64,000 nucleotides of DNA from DASZBX01 sp035943635. GTDB taxonomy: Bacteria > Actinomycetota > Actinomycetes > Streptomycetales > Catenulisporaceae. Position numbers and translations under genes: made by a program. The notes beneath the pieces were generated by a model. It had not been told where the DNA came from. It was given only the letters and a program-made list of their open reading frames with translations, and made no database searches. Below, in pieces: positions 16,613 through 22,958 of the stretch. Numbering within the stretch: position 1 is the first letter of the stretch; the number at the start of each line of letters is the position of its first letter. Location: NCBI GenBank assembly GCA_035943635.1, contig DASZBX010000143.1:36858-100857 (forward strand). Reading direction: 5' to 3'.

Positions 16613-18049
16613 CTACTCCATGCCCTCGAGGGGTTCGAGCCGGACGGTGGCCGGGTCGAAAGGTGCCCGGCCGGCCTTTCCGAGCAAGATCGTGACCTTG
16701 ACCAACTGGGACACCACGGCCCGTTTGCGGTCCAGGATCATACGCTCCCAGGCCTCTGCCGGATCCTCGGCGAGGACCAGGTCGACGAGGATCCGGGAGC
16801 GCTGCGGGTGCGTCATCTTCGCCTCGACCTCGGCCAGACGCTCGCGGATGCGCCGGGAGGCGTCCCGGAACTCCCGTGGGTTGCCGTCGTCGTCATCGGC
16901 GAACTCCGCGGCAAGTGCGTCGAGCCGGCCGCGCAGCGCCACGGCCTGGGCGCGCAGGTCTGTCATGTCGGGTGCGTCGCGGTCGATCAAAAGCCCGGCG
17001 GCGTCGGCGCGAGACAGGCGCCTGACTACGTACTCCTCGACCCAGTCGTCGATCGGGTCGGCGAACCGAGCGAGATGCTTGACCGGGCCGCGGCACTTGT
17101 AGATCGGTTGCACGGTCGTGCCGGCGCTCTTGGACCCGCGCGAACCTGATGTGACCGTGGTGCCGTCCTGGCACACCCCGCACAGGGCGATCCCAGACAG
17201 CAGCCACCGGCGCCCCGGCCCCGGGCTGGTGGTCCGGTACACGTCCTCGAGGAGATGTTTCGCCGACCTCCACGTGTCCTCGCTGACGATCGCGGGCCAG
17301 GTTCCTGGATACAGGCTCCCAGGCGGGTCGCTGTTGCGGCGGCGCGCCGGGTACTCGCGCAGAGCCGCGTACCGCTCATTGAGCAGGAGTTGACGCACCG
17401 CGTTGTGGTCCCAAGGCTTGCCGTTGCGGTTCGGCCGGCCACGTTCGTTCAGGTCGCGGGCGAGGCCGGACAAGCTCACTCCGGCGAGCAGGTCGGCAAA
17501 CAGTGCGCGCACGTCGTCGGCCTCGTCCGGCACGGTCTCCGTGCCGTCCTTCGTGTACCCGTAGCAGCGCGGTCCGCCAGGCGGTTTGCCCATCTCGACG
17601 TTCTGCTGCATCTTGCGCTGCTCCCTTTCGGAAAGCTGTTCGACCTCGAACGTGTCGACCTCGCCGAGCATGCCAGCAAGCATCCGGCCAGCCGCAGTGG
17701 TCAGGTCGAGCTCTGGACCTTTAACGCAGAGCACAGAGACGCTGTGCTTGCGGAAAATCTCAATTCCGGCTGCGCGTTCACCGCGATTCCTCCATAGTCT
17801 TCCCATGGCGTAGACGAGGACGGCGTCGACCTCTCCGCGTTGGATGGCCGCGAGAAGCTCGGCGTAGTCAGGCCTGGGACCGCCGTAGGTTGCGGACCTG
17901 TCGTTGTCGACGAACCGACGTCTGATAGTTAGGCCACGACGTTCCGCTAGAGCGTCGGTGTCCTCGTCTTGGCGCTGAACGCCGAGTTCATCGCCGGCTC
18001 GGTCCAGCGAGATTCGGGCGTAGGTTGCAGGGTTGCGGAATGAGGCCAT
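16613..18049 (-). CDS. Large serine recombinase (integrase), 478 aa
   Basis: The N-terminal resolvase fold starts at residue 10 with YARIS, whose Ser is the nucleophile, followed by DNDRSA and VYAMGRLWRN (catalytic Arg). A recombinase domain (about residues 165-260), a zinc-ribbon region and a C-terminal coiled-coil motif follow. These enzymes integrate phages and elements at attB. ATG 18049 lies about 25 bases from the point where host sequence begins, the usual integrase-beside-att arrangement. The only upstream promoter seen is the LexA-type promoter of the interrupted host gene. Confidence 0.88.
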   Translation of the reverse strand: MASFRNPATYARISLDRAGDELGVQRQDEDTDALAERRGLTIRRRFVDNDRSATYGGPRPDYAELLAAIQRGEVDAVLVYAMGRLWRNRGERAAGIEIFRKHSVSVLCVKGPELDLTTAAGRMLAGMLGEVDTFEVEQLSEREQRKMQQNVEMGKPPGGPRCYGYTKDGTETVPDEADDVRALFADLLAGVSLSGLARDLNERGRPNRNGKPWDHNAVRQLLLNERYAALREYPARRRNSDPPGSLYPGTWPAIVSEDTWRSAKHLLEDVYRTTSPGPGRRWLLSGIALCGVCQDGTTVTSGSRGSKSAGTTVQPIYKCRGPVKHLARFADPIDDWVEEYVVRRLSRADAAGLLIDRDAPDMTDLRAQAVALRGRLDALAAEFADDDDGNPREFRDASRRIRERLAEVEAKMTHPQRSRILVDLVLAEDPAEAWERMILDRKRAVVSQLVKVTILLGKAGRAPFDPATVRLEPLEGME

Positions 18050-18090
18050 GGGGTAGAGTATAGCCAGCGGTGCCCGCAGCCGCGGTAGGG
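18050..18090. other. Probable attachment-site junction (element/host)
   Basis: Host coding sequence reads in frame from 18297 down to the NPYRGC codons at about 18076-18093 and loses family similarity immediately afterwards, while the integrase starts at 18049. The crossover therefore lies within this stretch. The exact core cannot be placed without the other end, which is outside the window. Confidence 0.6.
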
Positions 18091-18297
18091 GTTGACGGTC
18101 CAGCGGAACATCGGCGACTGGCCGGCGACCCGGTTGAGCACGGATTTGGCCTGGACCTCGTAGAAGGTGGCGCCGCGGAACTCCGGTGTGTCGAAGGTGC
18201 GGATGGTCGAGCCGGCCGTGAACAGGGCGATTTGGCCTTCCCCGGTGTCGGCACCGCGCTCGTCGCCGTCGTCGATCAGCTGGCCCGACCATCGCAT
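18074..18297 (-). pseudogene. 5' fragment of a radical-SAM (Rv2578c/SPL-like) gene split by the element
   Basis: About 75 residues remain: the N-terminal segment with TIRTFDTPEFRGATFYEVQA and RWTVNPYRGC, typical of the Rv2578c-type radical-SAM family. In intact members this is followed by an iron-sulfur CxxxCxxC segment (HACVYC type). Here family similarity ends right after the first Cys. The rest of the gene must lie beyond the left edge, at the other end of the element. Relatives are spore-photoproduct-lyase-like and plausibly linked to DNA damage. Confidence 0.75.
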
Positions 18298-18301
18298 GCG
18301 A

Positions 18302-18323
18302 TGAGTATAGAACTAGCGTTCGA
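18302..18323 (-). promoter_or_regulatory. LexA/SOS-box promoter of the split gene, now facing the integrase
   Basis: On the minus strand TCGAAC-GCTA-GTTCTA (18323-18308) differs by one base from the actinobacterial SOS box TCGAAC-N4-GTTCGA. It overlaps a good -10 box, TATACT (18309-18304), just upstream of the truncated gene's start. Transcription would run through the fragment into the serine recombinase. Confidence 0.65.
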
Positions 18324-18460
18324 AAAAATGCCAGTGGCGGGGCGCGGGCAGAGGCTTTGGGTTGTTGCGGTGGAGGGCGTCACAGCCTTGCCGGGCGGTG
18401 TTAGGGCATTGCTGAGGCCCTGGTGTGCGGGGTGGCGGCCGGGCAGGCTAGCCTGCTCGG

Positions 18461-18901
18461 GTGAGTACCCTCGATGAAGTGGCCGAGCGCGATGGCTGGC
18501 GCTGCTGGGTGTGCGATGAGCCGGTCGACCCCGACATGTCGGTGAACGATCCGCGGGGGCCCAGCGTCGACAGCCGGACCGCCGACCGGAAGGCCAAGGT
18601 CGTCGAACGGCTCGCGCATCGCGGGTGCAACACCCGTAAGGGTGCGGTCAAGGTGGTCATCGCCTGGCCGGATCATTTGTTCGTGATCGAACCCGCGCCG
18701 CTGATCGCCGTTGCCGAGAGGCTGGAGCGCAAGGGTGGCCGCGAGTTGGTGGGGCGTTGTCCGACCAGACAGGACGCCCAGGAGGTGGCGGATTGGTTGG
18801 TGGACCGGTTCTCCCGACTGGTTCCGGGGCTTCCGGTGACTGCCGGGATTGAGGCCGGCGGCGGGCAGTTCCTTGTCGCCTTGGCTACCGGTCGCCGCTG
18901 A
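18461..18901 (+). CDS. HNH-like conserved protein, 146 aa
   Basis: GTG 18461 follows an extended GC-rich leader. An N-terminal CWVC pair and a downstream HRGCNTRKG segment form a zinc/HNH-type arrangement (RDGWRCWVCDEPVD...), though the catalytic HNH triad is not fully clear. The C-terminal 80 residues look like a separate small alpha/beta domain. This is a conserved hypothetical family in actinobacteria and likely part of the host chromosome beside the split radical-SAM gene. It could be a nuclease or a structural zinc protein. Confidence 0.6.
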   Translation: MSTLDEVAERDGWRCWVCDEPVDPDMSVNDPRGPSVDSRTADRKAKVVERLAHRGCNTRKGAVKVVIAWPDHLFVIEPAPLIAVAERLERKGGRELVGRCPTRQDAQEVADWLVDRFSRLVPGLPVTAGIEAGGGQFLVALATGRR

Positions 18902-19100
18902 CGGGATGCGGGCGGGGGCTTAAGCGGAGGGGCTTGAGCGGGGCGCGGTCCTGGGTGGGGCGGGATGTGTTCTCGGGGACGGTCGGTCGGTCAGTCGGCT
19001 GGGTTGGGGCATCTTGTGCTGCTGTTTTGTGGGCGGCGGGGGCGGTCGATTCAGGGGGAAGGTCATGGTTGGGGCTTGTCTCTGTTGTGCGGTCACGAGA

Positions 19101-19149
19101 CGAACATGTTCGCTCCGTACTTGTTCGTAACGAACATGTTCGTTACGAT
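19101..19149 (+). promoter_or_regulatory. Twin palindromic operators over the TetR promoter
   Basis: CGAACATGTTCG (19101-19112) and the perfect 20-bp palindrome GTAACGAACATGTTCGTTAC (19127-19146) share the core CGAACATGTTCG. TTGTTC (19121-19126) and TACGAT (19144-19149) are 17 bases apart and form a promoter covered by the second palindrome. The start point would fall at about ATG 19156, giving a leaderless mRNA. Autoregulation by the TetR protein is likely. Confidence 0.8.
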
Positions 19150-19155
19150 GGGGGT

Positions 19156-19845
19156 ATGACGACGAACTCCGAAGCTCCCCGCAGCCGTCGGGAGCGGCCG
19201 GCCAAACCGGCTCTGAGCAGGGCGGCCATCATTGAGACGGCGGTCCGGTTGATGCGCGCCGAAGGGCTGGAGCGGGTCACCATGCGTCGCCTGGCGCAGG
19301 AGCTCGACACCGGGCCGGCCTCGCTGTACGTGTACGTGCGCAACACGGCGCAGCTGCACGCGGCGGTCCTCGACGAACTGCTCGCCGGTGTCGACCGGAG
19401 CCCGGCCGAAGCCGGGGCCGCCGGCGACTGGACGGATCGGCTGGTGCAGATCCTCGCGTCGTACACGAAGGTCCTGTTCGAGAACCCCGGTCTGGCCCAG
19501 TCGGCGCTGGTGGCGCGGCCTTCGGGGCCGGGGTACCTCAGCCTCCTCGAGTCGCTGCTCGCACTGCTGGCCGAGGGCGGCGTTCCGGGGGATCGGGCCG
19601 CTTGGTTGCTGGACCTGCTCTTGCAGCTCGGCACCGCGACGGCGGCCGAGCAGGCGACCCGGGACCGCGCCGTCGACTCGCAGGATGAAGTGGACCAACT
19701 CGCCGCCGCGCTGGCGGTCGCCGACGCGGGCACGCATCCGCACCTGGCCGGGCTCGGCACCGAGCTGCTCTCCGGCACCGGCCCGGATCGTCTGGACTGG
19801 GGTTTTCGCGTACTGATCAGCGGAACTCTGCACACTCCGCGATAG
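19156..19845 (+). CDS. TetR-family repressor, 229 aa
   Basis: Residues about 22-70 carry the TetR DNA-binding fold (IIETAVRLMRAEGLERVTMR, then ELDTGPASLYVYV). The C-terminal region resembles the TetR_C ligand-binding domain of the tetracycline-repressor-like group. The gene is preceded by two matching palindromes and followed 79 bases later by a TetX-like monooxygenase in the same direction. The pair therefore looks like a substrate-induced detoxification unit. ATG 19156 was chosen because the promoter ends there; the frame is open upstream but without a plausible start. Confidence 0.85.
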   Translation: MTTNSEAPRSRRERPAKPALSRAAIIETAVRLMRAEGLERVTMRRLAQELDTGPASLYVYVRNTAQLHAAVLDELLAGVDRSPAEAGAAGDWTDRLVQILASYTKVLFENPGLAQSALVARPSGPGYLSLLESLLALLAEGGVPGDRAAWLLDLLLQLGTATAAEQATRDRAVDSQDEVDQLAAALAVADAGTHPHLAGLGTELLSGTGPDRLDWGFRVLISGTLHTPR

Positions 19846-19924
19846 CGCGGCTCGGATATTCCGGCATAGACATGGATGTAGACATCGATAGCTGTAGAAC
19901 ACGCCACTCGAAAGGGGCACTCAC

Positions 19925-21091
19925 ATGACCACACCAACGACTCACACCACACCGCTTCATCACCCGATCGCCGTAATCGGCGCGGGGCTCGGCGGTCTCG
20001 TGTTCGCCAGCGTCCTGCACCGGCACGGGATCGAGGCGGCCGTCTACGAACTCGACGCCTCCGCGACCGCCCGCTACCAGGGAAGCATGCTGGACATGCA
20101 CGAGGAGTCCGGGCAGGCCGCGCTGCGGGCCGCCGGGCTGTTCGACGAGTTCCAGAAGATCGTCCACGTCGGCGGCGAGGCCATGCGGGTCCTGGACAAG
20201 GACGGCACCGTGCACTGGGAGGAGGACGGCGAGAACGGCAACCGTCCCGAAGTGCTGCGTACCTCACTGCGCGAGATCCTGCTCGCGACCCTGCCCGAGG
20301 GAACGATCCGCTGGGGGTCGAAGCTGACCGAGGTGCGTGCGCTCGGCGGTGGACGGCACGAGGTCACGCTCGCCGACGGCCGGACCTTCACCACCGACCT
20401 GCTCGTCGGCGCGGACGGAGCCTGGTCGAAGGTGCGCCGACTGGTTTCGGACGCCGAACCCGTCTACTCCGGGCTGTCGTTCGTCGAAGCGCACCTGCTG
20501 GACGCCGACGTGCGTCACCCGGACAGTGCCGAGCTGATCGGGTCGGGCCTGATGTTCGCTCTTTCGGATGAGAAGGGTTTCATCTCGCACCGGGACAGCG
20601 ACGGCAAGCTGACCGTGCACGCCTCGCTCAAGACCCCGGCCGACTGGGTCACCTCGGGGGCGGTCGACTTCGCCGACCCGGCCGCGGCGAAGGCGGGCGT
20701 CCTGGAGCACTTCGCCGACTGGGACGAGGAGTTGCGCCGGCTCATCGCCGACAGCGACGGCGCGCTGGTCCCGCGCGCGATCTACGCGCTCCCGGTCGGG
20801 CACAGCTGGCCGCGGACGCCCGGCGTGACGCTGCTCGGCGACGCCGCGCACCTGATGTCGCCGTTCGCCGGGGAGGGGGCGAACCTGGCCATGCTCGACG
20901 GTGCGGAGCTCGCGGCGGCGGTCGCGGCGCACCCCGGGGACGTGGAGGCGGCTCTGGCCGAGTACGAGCGGGCGCTGTTCCCGCGCAGCGAGGCGGCCGC
21001 GGGGGAGTCGGCGCGCAATCTCGCGACGCTGCACGGGCCCGACGCGGTGCGCAGCCTGCTCAGCATCGTCGGCGGGCCGGTAGCGCAGTAA
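19925..21091 (+). CDS. TetX-like FAD-dependent monooxygenase, 388 aa
   Basis: A class A flavoprotein hydroxylase: FAD-binding GAGLGG (residues 19-24), an RTSLRE segment near residue 117, LVGADGAWSKVR near residue 160 and GDAAHLMSPFAGEGANLAM near residue 305. Stretches such as SLKTPADW and HFADWDEELRRL align closely with TetX tetracycline-inactivating enzymes, and length matches. Such enzymes hydroxylate aromatic polyketides or antibiotics with NADPH and oxygen. GAAAGGGG lies 9 bases before ATG 19925. The upstream TetR gene suggests inducible expression. Whether tetracyclines are substrates cannot be told from sequence; a biosynthetic or other detoxifying role is possible. Confidence 0.8.
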   Translation: MTTPTTHTTPLHHPIAVIGAGLGGLVFASVLHRHGIEAAVYELDASATARYQGSMLDMHEESGQAALRAAGLFDEFQKIVHVGGEAMRVLDKDGTVHWEEDGENGNRPEVLRTSLREILLATLPEGTIRWGSKLTEVRALGGGRHEVTLADGRTFTTDLLVGADGAWSKVRRLVSDAEPVYSGLSFVEAHLLDADVRHPDSAELIGSGLMFALSDEKGFISHRDSDGKLTVHASLKTPADWVTSGAVDFADPAAAKAGVLEHFADWDEELRRLIADSDGALVPRAIYALPVGHSWPRTPGVTLLGDAAHLMSPFAGEGANLAMLDGAELAAAVAAHPGDVEAALAEYERALFPRSEAAAGESARNLATLHGPDAVRSLLSIVGGPVAQ

Positions 21092-21172
21092 CACAGCGCA
21101 GTGGCGGCGCGGGGCGCGGGAGTCGGAAGCCGTGCAACCTGCGCAGTAACACAGCGCAGTGGCGGCGCGGGG
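21083..21172 (+). repeat. 32-bp direct repeat over the end of the monooxygenase gene
   Basis: An identical 32-base sequence begins at 21083 and again at 21141 (period 58), starting GCGCAGTAACACAGCGCAG. The first copy includes the gene's last codons and TAA stop. The rest of the 350-base gap to the P450 gene (21092-21441) holds no gene or clear promoter. Confidence 0.8.
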
Positions 21173-21441
21173 TGCAGGGGTCGAGAAGCAGTGCCACCTG
21201 CGGTGTCGGCCGAGCGGGTGACACCCGTGTGGCCCATGGGGCGGGGGTTCCATCGGACGGTTCATGCGTGTTCTGATGTCAGAAGACGAATGCGGTGTTA
21301 GATTTCGGACAATCTTTACCAAGATGCCCGGGAGTGGGACCGATCGCGGACTATCGTGACAAACGGCCGGTTGTTTAGGCTGGCTAAGTTGATTGCGACC
21401 CCGGCCGCGGTCGACCGGCACCGCAGCGGAAGGAACGAGAC

Positions 21442-22644
21442 ATGTCCAGCGCACCCCGACTGACCGAACCGATCACCGTCCCCGCCACGCGGGGGACCTG
21501 CCCCTTCGATCCGCCCCCGGCCTACCGGCAGGCGCGCCTGGAGGATCCGGTCTCCCGGGTCGAACTCTGGGACGGGTCCACCACCTGGATGGTCACCCGC
21601 TACGAAGACGTCCGCGCGGTCCTCGGCGACAAGCGGTTCAGCGCGGAGGCCGACCGGCCCAACTTCCCGTTCACCAGCCCGGGCCGCCGGGAGCTGAGCA
21701 CCGTCGGGCAGAGCTTCATCCGGATGGACGACCCCGAGCACGCCCGGTTGCGCCGGATGCTGACCGGCGACTTCATGCTCAAGAAGATGACCGCCCTGCG
21801 GCCGCAGGTGCAGGAGATCGCCGACGGCCTGCTGGACCGGATGACCGCCGACCGCGCGGAGGCCGACCTCGTCGCCGAGTTCGCCCTGCCGCTGCCCTCG
21901 CTGGTGATCTGCCTGCTGCTGGGCGTGCCGTACGAGGACCACGAGTACTTCCAGCGGTGCAGCCGGGTCATGCTCGACAGCCGCTCCAAGACCGAGGAGA
22001 TCCTCGAGGCCCGGCAGAGCCTGCTCGACTACATGTCCCGGCTGACCGCCGAGAAGCGCAGGAGCCCCGACGACGGCATCCTGAGCCGGCTGGCCCAGCG
22101 CGAGGACCTGGACAACGACGAGACGGCCCGGATGGGCCTGCTCCTGCTGATCGCCGGCCACGAGACCACGGCCAACATGACCTCGCTCAGCGTGCTGGCC
22201 CTGCTGCAGAACCCGGACCAGCTGGCCCGTCTGCGCGCCGAGCCCGAACTGATGAACGGCGCGGTGGAAGAACTGTTGCGCTACCTGACGATCGTGCACT
22301 CGGGCGTGGCCCGGGTCGCGATCGAGGACATCGAGATCGGCGGGACGACCATCCCGGCCGGCGACGGGGTCCTGTGCATGATCAACGAGGCGAACCGGGA
22401 CGACGACGCCTTCGCGCACGGCGACGCGCTCGACGTCGCCCGGGACGCCCGGCGGCACGTGGCCTTCGGCTTCGGCGTGCACCAGTGCCTCGGCCAGCCG
22501 CTGGCCCGGCTGGAGCTGCAGGTGGCGCTCAGCACGATCCTGCGCAAGCTGCCCGGGCTGCGGCTCGCGGCGCAGTACGAGGACATCGCCTTCCGGCACG
22601 AGATGCTGATCTTCGGCGTGGAAGCGCTCCCGGTGGCCTGGTGA
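21442..22644 (+). CDS. Cytochrome P450 (CYP105-like), 400 aa
   Basis: The heme-binding loop FGFGVHQCLGQ has the proximal Cys at about residue 349. The I-helix oxygen-activation motif is AGHETT (about residue 242) and the ExxR motif is in EELLRYL (about residue 277). Length is normal for bacterial class I P450s. A GGAAGGA ribosome-binding site precedes ATG 21442. A [3Fe-4S] ferredoxin gene follows after 26 bases, the usual redox partner arrangement. Substrate is unknown; CYP105-type enzymes oxidise diverse xenobiotics and secondary metabolites. It is about 350 bases downstream of the TetX-like gene, so both could serve one oxidative pathway. Confidence 0.92.
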   Translation: MSSAPRLTEPITVPATRGTCPFDPPPAYRQARLEDPVSRVELWDGSTTWMVTRYEDVRAVLGDKRFSAEADRPNFPFTSPGRRELSTVGQSFIRMDDPEHARLRRMLTGDFMLKKMTALRPQVQEIADGLLDRMTADRAEADLVAEFALPLPSLVICLLLGVPYEDHEYFQRCSRVMLDSRSKTEEILEARQSLLDYMSRLTAEKRRSPDDGILSRLAQREDLDNDETARMGLLLLIAGHETTANMTSLSVLALLQNPDQLARLRAEPELMNGAVEELLRYLTIVHSGVARVAIEDIEIGGTTIPAGDGVLCMINEANRDDDAFAHGDALDVARDARRHVAFGFGVHQCLGQPLARLELQVALSTILRKLPGLRLAAQYEDIAFRHEMLIFGVEALPVAW

Positions 22645-22670
22645 CCGGGATCCCGACAGGAGGAGGAGTC

Positions 22671-22874
22671 ATGCACGTCGAGATCGATCAGGACAAGTGT
22701 TGCGGATCCGGGCTGTGCGCGCTGACCGCGCCCGAGGTCTTCGATCAGCGGGACGAGGACGGGATCGGGTACGTGCTCGACCCGGCGCCGACCGACGACG
22801 AGGTCCAGACCCGGGTGTTCGACGCGGAGAAGATGTGCCCGGCCTCGGCCGTGTCGGTGACGGAGAACCGGTAG
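22671..22874 (+). CDS. [3Fe-4S]-type ferredoxin, 67 aa
   Basis: The spacing C10-x5-C16 and a distal CP (residue 56) are those of the small [3Fe-4S] ferredoxins that supply electrons to actinomycete P450s; Gly occupies the position of the usual fourth Cys. AGGAGGAG lies 7 bases before ATG 22671. It is co-transcribed with the P450 upstream. No ferredoxin reductase is in the window, so a chromosomal one must serve. Confidence 0.9.
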   Translation: MHVEIDQDKCCGSGLCALTAPEVFDQRDEDGIGYVLDPAPTDDEVQTRVFDAEKMCPASAVSVTENR

Positions 22875-22893
22875 CAGAAGGCTGAGTAGCAGA

Positions 22894-22935
22894 CCGGTCC
22901 CTGTCGCCCCCCGGTAGGGGAACGGCGGGGACCGG
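22894..22935. terminator. Hairpin between convergent ferredoxin and DUF5682 genes
   Basis: CCGGTCCC (22894-22901) pairs with GGGACCGG (22928-22935), enclosing a CCCC/GGGG inner stem. There is no T tract. It lies between two converging genes and probably ends transcription from both sides. Confidence 0.5.
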
Positions 22936-22958
22936 CGTGGTGCGCCGGCTGGTCCGGC

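Noticed and set aside
2753..18049. A conjugative actinomycete integrative element (AICE)
   Set aside because: No TraB/FtsK-type translocase gene is present in the visible part.
19101..19146. LexA/SOS boxes in front of the TetR gene
   Set aside because: The CGAAC-AT-GTTCG palindromes have a 2-base centre, not the 4-base SOS spacer, and sit on a TetR gene.
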